Positions 44,301 to 57,788 of a stretch of DNA of 64,000 nucleotides are shown here, one piece after another. The stretch is taken from positions 213,404,720 to 213,468,719 of the forward strand of contig NC_133334.1 in assembly GCF_042186555.1 (NCBI RefSeq), in the 5' to 3' direction. Below the pieces are notes generated by a model, which did no database searches, was not told the origin of the DNA, and worked only from the letters and a program-made list of their open reading frames with translations. The number at the start of each line of letters is the position of its first letter. The first letter of the stretch is position 1. The position numbers were made by a program, and so were the translations under genes. The stretch comes from Aquarana catesbeiana. Lineage: Eukaryota > Chordata > Amphibia > Anura > Ranidae.

Positions 44301-45302
44301 CATGGCGGTGGGTACGGTGACTGGAGGAGGTATGGGAACATCTCCTCTGTTTGGAGGAGGAATGGGAACATCTCCTCTACTGTTGGGTCCTGGACAGAGA
44401 ATCACATCGGCACTTGGATGATGAGTGGTGATGTTACGGCCTGGCAAGGTCTCTGTCGTCCTGGACCACGATTTGGTGATCTGACCTGGAAGGGCTGGAG
44501 GAAGACAAGAAAAAAGGAGGGAGAACTGGCGTTAAACACATTCTCAACTAGAATCTCAGCCCCTCCCCCTCATCTGCACATACCTTGTGCGTGAGGGCTG
44601 GCCACATGAAGGTGGTGACCTGTCCATGACTCCTGGACGGAATGTCAAACCAAAAAAAGGAATTGCACGGGAAAGCGGATACCTTAGGATAAGCTGGGGA
44701 GCAAGCAAGAGAAGCCAAACAGATTTTTTTTTTTTTTTTAAACTTCCCCTTTACGATATCTGCAAGCTCCCCCACAAAGGCTTACCTTGTCCCATGATCA
44801 CTGCCCGCAGGAATTCCCAATTTTAGCAGGGGCTCACAGCTTTTTAAAAGCCCCGCCCGAGTGATGACACAACCTCCCCACCTCGTGCCTTTGCCGTGGA
44901 GGGCCACCAAACGGCGCCTGTGCAATCACCGGGCGCTCCGCACATGCGCGAGCCAAGCCTCGGTGTCACGGAGGCCTCGCGCATGCACAGAAGCTAGCGG
45001 TGACCGCAACCTGGAAGTGCTGTGGCGTCCTGGAACGTAGAATCGCTCCAGACGCCATGAGAGGCATCTACAAGGCTCACAGGGGAAGGAGCAAGGAGAC
45101 AAAATGCAGAGGTACAAAAATGCTGCCATGAAGATTAAAACAAAAACAGCAGGGCACATGTGCGGCAGCCTGAGGTGAAGGTAATGTTACCTTAGAGCTC
45201 CGCTCCTCGGGAGTTTTCATCGGAGGACTACAGTTCCCAGTGAACCAGCAAGTATCCCAAAACTGCAGAAAATCCTACCTAATACTGTCAGCTTCACTGA
45301 CA

Positions 45303-46590
45303 ATGGTCTTGAGATCTCCTAAAACGAAAATTAAAGCAGGAAAAACGAAGGAAACGGCACACAGGCTGGCGGCTGGAATGGCGGCAGCATCCTCTCCCCC
45401 ACAGCACAGTGGTGAATACACTAAAAAATCTTTACCTCACAGTCAGCACAGCGGTGAATACACTGGAAAATCTTTACCTCACAGTCAGCACATTGGGTGA
45501 ATACACTGAAAAATCTTTACCTCACAGTCAGCACAGTGGTGAATACACTGGAAAATCTTTACCTCACAGTCAGCACAGCGGTAAATACACTGGAAAATCT
45601 TTACCTCACAGTCAGCACAGCGGTGAATACACTGAAAAATCTTTACCTCACAGTCAGAAGACACAGGCTGCTAACGGTGAGTCTGAGTCTGAATATGAAT
45701 ACTGTGAATTACAAGCTGCTACACAGTCTGACATCTTCAAAAAATTTGAATGTATGCTTCAGAAAGCCCTCAAACAGACTTCTGATCATATAACTGACAA
45801 ACTGACTAAAGAAATTAGAGAACTAGGTCAGAGAACAGCTGACTTAGAACTGAGGGTTGATGAAATTGATAATTTTACACAGAACTACATGTCTGAGATG
45901 AATGTACTAAAAGAGGAAAACCTTACATTACAAAATCGTTTAGAGGACCAAGAGAACAGAGATCGTCGATCGAATCTGCGAATCAGGGGAATCCCTGAAT
46001 CTGTTCTAGACCTGCAGGCTAATATCACGGTGCTCTTTCAAGAATTATTACCTGGAACCCCTATTGACAGGTTCGAAATGGATAGAGTGCATAGAGCGTT
46101 AGCCCCACGCAAAATAAATGGTCCCCCGAGGGATATTATAGCTAAATTGCACTTTTACAGAACCAAAGAACAGATACTAACAGCTGCCAGAGGGAGAGAA
46201 TCTCTTAGCTTCCACGGCAATACCTATCAACTCTTCACGGATTTGTCCCCACTAACGGTTGCAAAAACACGTGCACTTAAACCTCAACTCCAGGTACTCC
46301 AGAGAAATCAAATTTCCTATCAATGGGGATTTCCTTTTTGTCTCAGATTTACTCATTTGGAAACAAAATATGTTTGTCGCTCTTCAGAGGACTTGAAGTC
46401 AGCCCTATTTGATATGGGCCTAGCCGAAGCAATCTTACCAAATGACCAGTCTCATAGGCGCTCAGCTTTTCGTTCTACACAGCAAAACAAAGACCCAAAA
46501 CCCAGCTATTCCACATCTTCCCATCAAAATCTTAACAAGCGAGGTCGATATGAACATTCACCACCAAACAATGAGGATTCAATGGACTGA
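45303..46590 (+). pseudogene. Element B ORF1 with in-frame tandem repeats and one frameshift
   Basis: It starts MVLRSPKTKIKAGKTKE at 45303, aligning with MVL of copy 1. A run of six 14-residue repeats (QHSGEYTGKSLPHS type) follows. One extra G in the third repeat (~45494) shifts the frame, and the rest reads on to 46590. Then come a coiled coil (LTKEIRELGQRTADLELRV), the RRM-like core SNLRIRGIPESVLDLQ and the C-terminal domain. As an L1 ORF1p it would bind element RNA, but this copy is broken. Confidence 0.86.
45403..45659 (+). repeat. 42-bp coding minisatellite in ORF1 of element B
   Basis: Six copies of a 42-bp unit containing CAGTCAGCACAGCGGTGAAT and ACACTGGAAAATCTTTACCT. The unit length is 14 codons, so expansion keeps the frame, except for the single-base insertion in unit three. 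Copy 1 ORF1 has no such repeats at this place. Confidence 0.95.
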
Positions 46591-47191
46591 CAATCTAAGC
46601 CAGACTAGTTATTTGTCCTTGCTACTTTTTTCCAGCACAGTATGCTGACAGAGTTAATTAACTGGCCATATTCATGACTAAAATGAGTTATGGCTACATA
46701 CTACTGTTATGTTACAAAAATTTTTTTTTTTTTTTTTTTATATTAACTTTTTTCTGTTTTTTTTTCCTCTCAAGTTTTTGAACTTTATTTTTTCTTTTTT
46801 TGTAACAATTTAAGCGAAATTTTTCCATGATAGTAATGGAATAGTTCCTGTGGTCCTCCGATGTTATACATCCCTTAGGAATTTCTTGTTGCCCTTTATT
46901 CCACCTAAGGACTCCTACCATTGTTATGGGGGTCTCTATTGGTGGTCCCGGACCCTCTCAGAGAGTTCTAAAAACTCTCCTGAGATGCTCCTACACCCTA
47001 TTATTTAGCCTTTATATACTGCTAAATTGTCTTCATATTAGGTTTGTTCGATTCTCCTCTCCTTTTTTCTTTTTCTATTCTATTGCTTCTTTCTTTAATC
47101 TTTGCTATTCCCTCCTGACTCTCGGGTTGGTGATCCTGGCTCTCGGTGAGTACTCTGCTTGTTATGCTATAATATTCGCATCCGTTGTTTT

Positions 47192-47988
47192 ATGGCTCCT
47201 ATAAATATCTTGTCATTAAATGTACAGGGGTTTAATACCCCACATAAGCGAACCAAGGCTTTACGCTCTTTTGCTATGAAAAAAGCTAATATTATATGTT
47301 TGCAGGAAACGCATTTTACTGACAAAGTTTATCCCAAATTTCTTTCATCATCATATCCACAATTCTATACTGCTTCAGCTACGGTTAAACAGCGCGGAAC
47401 TCTCATTGGTTTTCACCGTTCCACTCCTTGTATCCAAAATAACAGACCCTGAAGGACGATATGTTCTCCTAACAGGATTTATTTCTGATAATCCTATTAC
47501 TATTGTGTCTTATTATGCCCCTAACAAACGCCCAACTGCTTTCTTATCCCACCTTTTTCAACTTATAGAAGTACATAAGTTTGGTACTGTTGTTATTTGT
47601 GGGGATTCTAATGCCACTATTTTCCCGTTCTTAGATAAATCTCCCCCTGGACCTACCACAAACTCAATAAACCTAACTTTTCAACATCTACTCACCACTC
47701 ATAGCCTGGTAGATACTTGGCGAGAGATGAACCCTATTAGTAGGCGCTTCACTCATTATTCTTATCCGCATAACTCTTTTTCACGAATAGATCATATTCT
47801 AATCCCGTCAAGTATGCTACCAGAAATCATATCATCCAAAATCATTCCTTTTCCATGGACAGACCACTGTGCAGTATTCATTACCATTGCTTCCACAATT
47901 CCTAGATCACACGATACCACTTGGTGTATAAACGATTCAATTCTGACCCACCCTTCTCATCGTGTTGAGATTGAAAAAGCACTTTCCG
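47192..47988 (+). pseudogene. Element B ORF2, 5' part (endonuclease)
   Basis: MAPINILSLNVQGFN, CLQETHF, SYYAPN, CGDSN and WTDH show an APE-type endonuclease with its key N, E, Y, D/N and D/H residues. A deletion near 47430 shifts the frame between FHRSTP and KITDPEGR. The frame is cut at EIEKALS by copy 2 and resumes at 54382. Confidence 0.88.
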
Positions 47989-48148
47989 GGGGGCAGGAGG
48001 CGGAGCCTAGCAGAGCAGACATGCATTGTTAGAGCTCCACACCACTGAGGAGAAAAGAGAAGGACAAAGCGGAGCCTGCAGGCTCAAAAGGTATCCATTT
48101 GAACCTTTTTGCCCCAGGGAACAAACTGTGAAAGTTTGGGCAGGAAAT

Positions 48149-49215
48149 ATGGTACTGGGAGGAAACCGTGGCAGAAATAAAAATCACCTCACAAAGAGCT
48201 CACATGCACTCACTGCAGCTGAAGCAGCTCCAGTCACCTCACAAGATACAGCATCAGGGCGCTCTCACAGACAGAAAATGTCACAGCAAGACTCTCCATT
48301 TGAGTCAGATACAGAACAAATCCTCTCACAAACTTCTCCACAAGCCTCCTCAGTATCCCCAGTAATATTATTACAATTTGAAAAGATACTTCATAAGGCT
48401 TTAAAACAAACCTCAGACCAAATAACAAAAAGCCTAACCAAAGAAATAATAGAGCTGGGAAACCGCACCGCAGCCTTAGAAATAAAAATGGATGAAATTG
48501 AAATTACAACTCAAGAAAATATAACAGAATTGGAACAATTAAAAAAAGAGAATTTAATACTTCAAACTAAGCTCGAAGATTACGAAAATAGAGCCAGACG
48601 TTCAAACTTGCGCATAAGGGGAATACCTGAAACTGTGACAGACCTGCAATCTACTATTACTGCTCTATTACAAGAACTAAAGCCAGATATCCCTATTGAA
48701 CGTTTACAACTGGACAGAGTACACAGAGCCCTCACAGCCAAAAAGAAAGATGGACCCCCACGTGATATAATCACAAAATTTCATTATTACAGAACGAAAG
48801 AACAAATACTAATTGCTGCAAGAGAAAAAAGGAACTTAATTTTCAAGGACACAATTATCACATTTTTGCTGACCTATCCCAACTTACTATTACTAAAAGA
48901 CGATCCATGAAACCCCAACTAATGGAACTGCAACGCCACAACATTATGTATCAATGGGGCTTCCCCTTTTCAGTCAGATTTAACTACCAAGGTACAATTT
49001 ACAGAAGCAGATCAGCAGATGAACTACAACAAACCCTTTTAAAATTAAATCTGACAGAACCCACAAGCAGCAACACTCCCACACTCAGAAGAATGGCGTC
49101 ATCTTCACCTTCAGGCAGCACCCAGAAAATTTCAGAACAAAATGGGAATCATCATTCTCACAAAAGAGGCCGTTATGCCACATCATCCATGGACCAAGAA
49201 GATTCAATGGACTGA
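48149..49215 (+). pseudogene. L1-like ORF1, copy 2, one-base deletion
   Basis: It is equivalent to the intact ORF1 of copy 1 (MVLGGNRGRNKN start, coiled coil, SNLRIRGIPE core). The A7 run of copy 1 near 4057-4063 is A6 here (~48825-48830), shifting the frame after AAREK; the C-terminal domain resumes in another frame (MKPQLMELQRHN at 48907) to 49215. Confidence 0.9.
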
Positions 49216-50161
49216 CATCCTAATTCCTGATATCTCTTCATTTGTTATACTAAGAGATGGTTCTCTATAAAAAACCTATATTTATAACTGAATGTAACTG
49301 CATTCTGATAGTCACACACTGTGTGGGATCATGTTACATTCCATTTATATTTCTTATTACTTCTGATTCATATAGCCTTAGAATATATAAGTGAAATAAG
49401 GAAATTCTTGTTCAGTTACATATTATCAGGTAATAACAATAGATTTATTACTTTTTAGGACAAATATGTTCAATAATCCAGAAGTAATGGAAGCTTTTTC
49501 TTTCTTTTCTTAAAACAAATATATTATTACCTAACTAGTTCTTAGAATTATGTTTTTATTTATTCTAATCTGAAGCAATACAACCTCAATTTTATGAGTT
49601 AACATATCTAAACAGTTGCATATGAATAAAATATGTAATTGTTTACTCTAAAAGGGTTAAAATCCCAAAATAATTCAAACTATCTTCATCAATACCAAAG
49701 TTATTAACAGTACCTTTCTAACTGAATTATTTAGCCTAGGGCAAGACTAACCATATACAACCACCCTGGAATAAATAATTTCAACAAAAACTATATTCTG
49801 CACTCCAATTAATGAAACATCATTTTGATGTCTTTTGACATAGCACTTCTCTCCTGTAAGCGGAAGATCCGTGTACCCCCATTAGCCCTCCTCATTCTCC
49901 CAACCATATTATGTGGGAGTGTGACGAAGGCACTTATTCCCCTGAGAGAGATATTTATTCTCTTTCACGGGTAAATTGTGATTACTTGCAAAAAATAATT
50001 TATACAATGTATCATCTAATCTCATATGTTTTTTGTTTACTCTTTACTCCAGAATTCACTGGTTTCTTTTCTATCTATTCATCTCTTCAGTCCACACAGG
50101 TTGATCTGTGCAGTCAGCTCTGCATAACAAAAAGTAAGTCAAAACTATTTGATCTATTGCC

Positions 50162-53100
50162 ATGGCACCACTGAATATACTTTCCCTGAATGTTCAGGGA
50201 ATAAATGTCCCTCAAAAAAGGACCAAAGCCTTCCGTACTTTCCATAACAAGAAGGCTCACATAGTATGCCTCCAAGAAACACACTTCACCAAAAATTCTA
50301 CTCCAAAATATATTTCTCCTTTTTATCAACAAATTTACACGGCTTCTGCCTGTACCAAGCAAAGGGGAACTCTAATTGCATTTCACCGATCCACACCATT
50401 CACCTTATTATCAGAAATTAAAGACCCAGAAGGTAGATACCTGATACTCATGGGTTATATAATGGATACAGCAATCACGGTGATTTCCTACTACGCTCCT
50501 AACAAACAACCTACACCATTCCTCTCACATATATTACAAGTGATTAATACACACAAAATAGGAACAGTGATAATGTGTGGGGATTCGAACCAGGTCCTCC
50601 TCCCATTTCTAGATAAATCACCTTTTACACCATCCAAAATAACCTCTAGATTACCTTTTTCTCAACTTCTTTCCAAATACAATCTGGTAGATTCATGGAG
50701 AGAAAGTAACCCAATGAAAAAGAAATTCACTTATTTCTCGCACCCTCATCAAACCTTCACCAGAATAGATCATATTTTTCTAACAATAGGAATGATACCA
50801 GAAATTATTGCATCAGATATAATTCCGATTCCGTGGTCTGACCATAATGCAGTATACACTACTATAGCCTCAGCCATACCAAAAGCGCATGACCCAACGT
50901 GGTACTTACCGGACATAATGCTCAAACACCCACTACATCAGATGGCCATTGAACAAGCTTTAAAGGAATACATATCAATTAATAATACAACAGACATCTC
51001 CCCAATAACACTGTGGGAAGCTCATAAGCCTGTCTTGCGTGGTACAATACAAAGACAAATGGCACTATTTAAACGGGAACGCAAAAATCTAGCAAAAAAA
51101 CTAGAACTCAATTTTAATGCAGCCTACATATCATTTCAAGATAATCCATCTCAGAGTACAAAATCTCATCTGGAAAAATCTAGATTGGAATACGATCTAT
51201 TTCTCACTGAGTCAGTTGATAAATCACTCAAACGCTCCAAACACAATTTCTACATGAATACAAACAAACCAGGTACATATTTGGCTCGGGCATTAAATTC
51301 AACTAACAAATCTTTCAAACCAATACGTTTGAAATTATCAAAAAATGTTTACACTTGTAATCCAGTTAAAATAGTCCATACATTTCACTCACATCTCGCA
51401 ACTTTATACAAGACAAACAATGAATTTAATCCTACAGAAGCTGAATCCTTCTTCTCAAAAATAACCTTACCTGAGTTATCTCAGAATCAAAAAAGCAGTT
51501 TGGATGAGCCTATAACTATAGATGAAGTTGCTAACGCCATAAAAGACCTAAAACTTAACAAAAGACCAGGCCCAGACGGCTACTCGGCTTTATACTATAA
51601 AACATTCTCAGAAATACTCTCTCCCATTCTCACTGAAACTTTTAACAAACTTCTAGATGGACATTCTTTTCGGCAAGAAACACTAATGGCAATTGTTTGT
51701 ATGATCCCAAAACCCCTTTCTGATGATACTTCCTGTGTGAATTATCGGCCTATCTCTCTGTTAAACCTCGATATTAAATTATTAGCAAAAATAATAGCAA
51801 AACGCCTCAATAGCATTATAGGAAAATTAATACATAGAGATCAAGTAGGCTTCATGCCAAATAGACAGGCAGGCAATAATATACGCAGGGCAGTGTTATT
51901 GGCACATGTTGCTAAAAAACGGAAAATCCCTTTATGTTTTCTATCTCTCGATATTAAGAGGGCATTTGACACAGTATCCTGGCAATATATGCAATATTCA
52001 TTACAAAAATGGGGTTTTGGACCCCACTTTTAACATGGATCAAAGCATTATATAATAAACCCAAAGCCTATATAAAATATGCTGGATACAAATCTGAAGC
52101 CTTTAATATCGAAAGAGGTACCCGACAGGGTTGCCCATTATCTCCCTTATTATTTGCCCTTATACTCGAACCCATGGCCCAATACATCAGAACAAACCAA
52201 ACTATAACTGGCATTGAAGTAGGAGGTATTACACACAAATTATGTATATTTGCATACGATATATTACTTTTTCTATCATCACCACAGGTCTCTGGTCCTA
52301 ACTTAATACCAGCTCTTGATGGATTTGCAGCCCTATCCGGCCTTATGATTAATCCTAAGAAATGCCTAGTGCTTAATATTTCACTCACAAACATGGAATT
52401 GATCCCGGCTAGGGCTGCACTCCCATTCACATGGGCAGAAAAATCAATCCCATATCTTGGAATTTATTTAACAGCATCTCATTCTGACTTATTCTCAACC
52501 AATTATCCTCCTGTATTAAGACAGATCACAAATCTAATAAAACAATGGTCACAACTTCCTTTATCCTGGATAGGGAAGATTAATGCAATCAAAATTACTA
52601 TTCTACCCAAATTGCTTTATCTATTCAGAGTCCTCCCTATTCCAATTCCTTCCTATTTTTTGAGAATAGTACAAAAAAGAGCAACTTCGTTTATATGGGG
52701 CTCTTCTAAACCACGTATACCTATACACACACTACATCTTCCCAAAAATAAAGGAGGCCTGGGATACCCTAATTTTACTAACTACTACAGAGCAGCACAT
52801 TTGGCCAGTCTGTCCAAATACCATGCAAAACAGGAAATCCCATTATGGGTATTTATAGAGGCTTCAGAAAATGACCCTCTATTAATATCAAATTTATTAT
52901 GGCTTGATCCTAAAGACCGCTTTAAAATTCATAATCCCATAACTAAACACTTCTTATCTCTCTGGGATAAACTAAAAACCAAATATCAGTTACAATCTCC
53001 ACACAATCCTCTCCTTTCTTTTATCAGAAATCCGGCCTTTTATCCGGTATGGATCTACCCAAATTCTTTTAAAGCTTGGACAACATCAGGCATTCAGACA

Positions 53101-53952
53101 CTAAATGACTTCATAGCATCTAAATCATTCCTTTCATTCCCATCGCTTAGAGAAAAATATGATCTACCAAACTCTGAGATATTTAGATATCTCCAAATCA
53201 AAAATTTCTATACACCATTCCTAAAGGGGGATACACCATTATCCCAATTATCCATTTTTGAATCAATCTGTACAAAAGATCCATTTGCTAAAGGTACAAT
53301 TTCATCACTTTATAATCAATTATATGGAGTAGCAAATCTTAATAGACCCTCTTACGTTCAGAGGTGGGAGGAGGACCTGGGACGAACTTTAGAAGACACG
53401 GACTGGTCTAACATATGGCTCACATCTAAGTCATCTTCACCCAACATCTTAGCACTGGAGACAAATTATAAAGTCCTAACTCGCTGGTACCTTGTACCCG
53501 CTAGAGTGGCAAAATATTCACCTAATACCTCAACTCTTTGTTTTCGAGGATGCCCAGAAATAGGCACATATTTACACATATGGTGGACGTGCCCAGTAAT
53601 CCAAACCTTCTGGAAGGAAGTCTTTGTGATTGCATCTAAAATATTTAAAAAAATAATACAACCAGATCCATATTTAACTTTACTTAATCTAAAACCGGAA
53701 TGGTTAACACTCTCTCAATTCAAACTTATGATCCAACTAATAACGGCTGCAAAACAAACAGTGGCCAAGGCATGGAAATCTCCTACATTGGTACTAGCAG
53801 AAACAATTCACAGAATGAATAATACAATGTCCCATGCTAAGATGGTAGCCATCGATCAAAATCAAATTCCAAAATTTGAAAAACTTTGGCATCCTTGGAT
53901 AAAACAACAGTTCCTGTCAAACTTCAATGACTCTGTCCTGTTGCCATGGTAA
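50162..53952 (+). pseudogene. L1-like ORF2, copy 2, frameshift and altered RT active site
   Basis: Same domain plan as copy 1. A T lost in the run at ~52026-52031 (T4 against T5) shifts the frame just after KWGFGPHF. At 52255 GAC became TAC, so the catalytic FADD reads FAYD, removing a metal-binding aspartate. RQAGD is RQAGN. The codon that is TGA in copy 1 is TGG here (FWKE). The C-terminal zinc-knuckle-like motif is present. Confidence 0.92.
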
Positions 53953-54381
53953 CAGATTAAATGACTTACAGAGACACCCATTCTAAGGCTTCAAAGAGAA
54001 CTAAAAAGAATAATAAACTGACGAGCGGGACAACCTTGTGGACCATACCTCTACCTTTCAACCCTTTTTCTTCTTTCTCTTTCCTTTTCTCCACCTTACG
54101 ATTAAAGCTCATTATCAGAATTTATTTGACCTATATACACTCTACTTGTAAACAATATGTATAGTAGGTATAAATCATTTAAATACCTACAAAAGTAACT
54201 AAGGAAATGATATATATCTTTAATTTAGGTTTACGTGAACCCACTGTTTAATATTTGAAATTTCATGATATTTACCTATATAAACCCTACTGTAAAACAA
54301 TGAGCTTACTTTATAGATCCTTGTAAACTTACTTTATGTATCTTTATAACATTGTATACTCAATAAACTTCTTTTGACAAG

Positions 54382-57300
54382 GAAAAAGCACTTTCCGATT
54401 ACCTAAAATCCAATGATACAGACGATGTCTCTGCTATTACATTATGGGTGGCGCACAAGGTAGTCATTAGGGGTAGACTGATACAACAAGCAACTAACCT
54501 TAAAAGAGAACGCAAACTGTTGTTTGCAAAACTTGAATCTACCTTTAATGACTGTCATCAAACTTTTCAAACCTCCCCGAATGCTACCAACAGTACCAAA
54601 CTAGAAAAAGCCCGCCTGGATCTAGATCTTTTTCTTACTGATACCGCAGATAAACTTATAAGTAAACGCCAGCATGTTCAATATCGCAGGGCAAATAAAC
54701 CTGATACACCTATGGCCAGAATTTTAAAAAATTCACAACATATACATACGCCTATCAGATTGAAAGTATCCCGGGAATCTTACACTAGTAACCCAGTGAA
54801 AATACTTGAAATTTTTCGCTCTAAGTTATCTAAACTATAGTCTTGTGCCTCAAATTTTGATAAAACTAAAGCAGACACACTGTTCTCCAATATCACGCTT
54901 CCTAACCTTGATCAACAACAGAAAGATCTTCTTGAATGTCCAATTACAGATACTGAAGTCCTTAACGCAATAAAATCTTTAAAATTACGTAAAAGACCAG
55001 GCCCAGATGGATTTTCGGCAACATATTATAGACAATTTGCATCAATCTTAACACCTATCTTAACTAAAGCCTTCAATTCGATCCTTAAAGGTAACTCATT
55101 TAGAACAGAGACTCTCACCTCTATAATAGCAATGATCCCCAAACCACATTCTGACTCCACCTCCTGGACTAATTATCGTCCTATATCCCTCCTAAATCTC
55201 GATATAAAATTAATTGCTAAAATTTTGGCCACTAGACTGAATAATATTATTGGCCTACTAATCCATAAAGACCAAACAGGCTTTATGCCTAAACGCCAAG
55301 CTGGAGATAATATCAGGAGAGCACTCTTACTTATTAATGCGGCTAAAATTAGACGAATCCCAGCTTGCCTTGTATCCTTAGACATAAGGAAAGCATTCGA
55401 TTCGGTTACGTGGCCTTATATGGAATATGTCCTTGGTAAATGGGGATTTGGAAACAATTTTTTAACAATTTTTTAACCTGGGTCTCATCCTTATACAATA
55501 ATCCTAGAGCTTATATCAAATATGCAGGCTATAAGTCAACAATGATTGATATCAAAAGAGGCACTAGACAAGGATGCCCTCTTTCCCCTCTACTTTTTGC
55601 CCTAATAATAGAACCCCTGGCACACCTTATTAGAACCAATCCTGACATTAAAGGTATCGAACTAGGTGGTTATCACCATAAACTATGTCTCTTTGCGGAT
55701 GACATTCTCATATTTTTGTCTAATCCCCATATATCCACCCCTAATCTACTAAAAACACTAGATAATTTTGCCCAAATATCAGGACTACATGTTAATCCAA
55801 CAAAATCAAATGCATTAAATATTTCCTTATCTCAATTAGTACTTCGGCAGGCACAAACTTCCTTACCCTTTACTTGGGTTCCAAAGCAGCTTTCATACCT
55901 AGGAATAAAACTCACAATCTCTCTTAAAGACCTTTTTGCGGCAAATTACTTACCCCTCCTTAAACAAACTTCCGACTTCCTGAAACAATGGGCTCTTCTA
56001 TCATTGTCATGGTTGGGAAGGATTAATGCGGTAAAGATGTCAATCCTGCCAAAATTCTTATATTTATTTAGGGTACTCCCTATTTCTTTACCATCTTACT
56101 TTCTTAGACTTACTCAACGTAGAGTTATGTCCTTCATTTGGGGTACCACCAAACCTCGTATACCTAAATCTACGCTTTACCTTAATAAATTGAGTGGTGG
56201 TTTGGGATTGCCCAACTTTTCCTCCTATTTCTACGCTGCACAGCTAGCACTTATACCCAAGTATCATACTTCTGTAGAAGCTCCCCTATGGGTAGCTATT
56301 GAATCAGTGGAAAGTGACCCTATCTCAGTGGCAAATATGTTTTGGCTCTGTCCTGCTGATAGAATACATCTTTCTATCACGAAACAGACCCTAGCAGTAT
56401 GGGATAAATGTAAATTTGCACATAATCTTCAATCAACACATAATCCCTTGCTTTCATTTCTTAATAATCCAGCCTTTTATCCTGCCTGGAAATTCCCAAA
56501 ATCATTCTCTGCATGGACCTCTACGAACCTGACTCGTTTATACAATCTTTCCTCGACTAAAGCTATTTATACATTTCCTGTACTATGTGAAACCTTTGGG
56601 TTACCTAAAACTGAAATATTTCGATATTTACAAATTAAAAATTTTTATGAACCACTTCTTGGTACAGGCTCAACTCTTAATCAAATGACTCAATTTGAGC
56701 GGATTTGTATAAGTGATCCACACATTAGAGGACTTATCTCAATATTATATTTCCAACTTAATATGATATCTAGTGAGTTTCTACCCTCATACACAACTAA
56801 ATGGGCACAAGATATGAATCGAGTGTTTAATAAACAAGATTGGTCGAATATATGGTCAGCCACCAAAACTTCCTCTCCAAATTGTTTTGCTGCAGAAACT
56901 AATTACAAGGTTCTAGCACGCTGGTACCTTGTACCAGCTAGAATAGCTAAATTTGTCCCCACATATTCACCTAATTGCTTTAGAGGATGTGACACAGCAG
57001 GAACACATTTTGACATATGGTGGCAATGCCCCGTAGTTGAAGAATTTTGGAAGAATATATTTCTTATGGCTTCTAAAGCCCTGGAAATCACGATTTCTCC
57101 AGATCCTGCAACGGCACTCCTAAACCTTAAACCCACAATACTCACCCATACTCAATTCCAATTGTTTATCCAACTTAGCACTGCAGCTAAACAAACGATT
57201 GCCAAGGTGTGGAAGTCCCAAAATCTAATTCTTGCTGAAGCTAAACACAGAATGAACAGAGCACTTTTATACGCCAAGATGACAGCTATTGAAGAAAATA

Positions 57301-57389
57301 AAATAAATAAATTTCGCAAAATTTGGCAACCGTGGGTTAAAAACTACCTCCCTACAGATTTTGACCAATCTCTGTTGTTACCACACTAA
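54382..57389 (+). pseudogene. Element B ORF2, 3' part (reverse transcriptase)
   Basis: The frame resumes at EKALSDYLKSNDT directly after copy 2. A TAG at 54838-54840 replaces a residue after SKLSKL. NYRPISLLNLDIKL, SLDIRKAFDSV, RQGCPLSPLLFAL and an unchanged FADDILIFLS follow. At 55457-55480 an 11-bp tandem duplication (AACAATTTTTT) shifts the frame between GFGNNF and LTWVSSLY. The C-terminal CFRGC...H...C motif is intact. The lesions are independent of those in copies 1 and 2. Confidence 0.9.
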
Positions 57390-57788
57390 GATATATATCA
57401 TATTATTACTGAAATATATATTATATTTGTATACCTAATGAGAGCTGGATCATCATCCCGGGAAACTCTCTTTTTTTTTTTTTCTCTCTTCTTTCCTTCT
57501 TTCCATCTTTATCTCTCCTCCCTCTCCTTTTCTTTTATTATTTCCTAAAATATTTCTGTGGATACTTAGTCTAATAACTTGATTTATTTCTCTAATCTTA
57601 CATCTAGAATCCCAACTAGTGTATAGTAAATATGGTTGTAAGATATCTCTAAAATTACTTTATTTTATTAACTTATTTATTTATCTTTTTTATCATACTG
57701 CAAAGATCTTCTGACGACTGATATGTATCCATGTATTGTATCATTTTATTTCTTCTTCTGTGAAAACTCAATAAATATATTTAACAAG
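57390..57788 (+). other. 3' UTR of element B
   Basis: T- and C-rich non-coding tail with AATAAATA near 57771, ending TTTAACAAG at the target duplication. Confidence 0.8.

Larger units (their letters stand above)
47989..54381 (+). mobile_element. Full-length L1/Tx1-like retrotransposon, copy 2, nested in element B
   Basis: It begins GGGGGCAGGAGGCGG and ends TTTTGACAAG, like copy 1. The 16-bp GAAAAAGCACTTTCCG flanks it at 47973-47988 and 54382-54397. It is 6393 bases long against 6395 for copy 1, with few differences by eye. It landed in the ORF2 of element B, same orientation. Both its ORFs are broken by one-base losses in homopolymers, and the RT active site is altered. Confidence 0.95.
45152..57788 (+). 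mobile_element. L1/Tx1-like retrotransposon B, full length, split by L1 copy 2
   Basis: It begins at GGGCACATGTGC and ends TTTAACAAG. The 15-bp AAAACAAAAACAGCA flanks it at 45137-45151 and 57789-57803. Without the internal copy 2 (47989-54381 plus one duplication) the element is ~6.2 kb with ORF1, ORF2 and a 3' UTR with AATAAA (~57771). The gene order and the terminal ACAAG match copies 1 and 2, but coding similarity is only moderate, so it is a distinct older subfamily. Confidence 0.92.
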
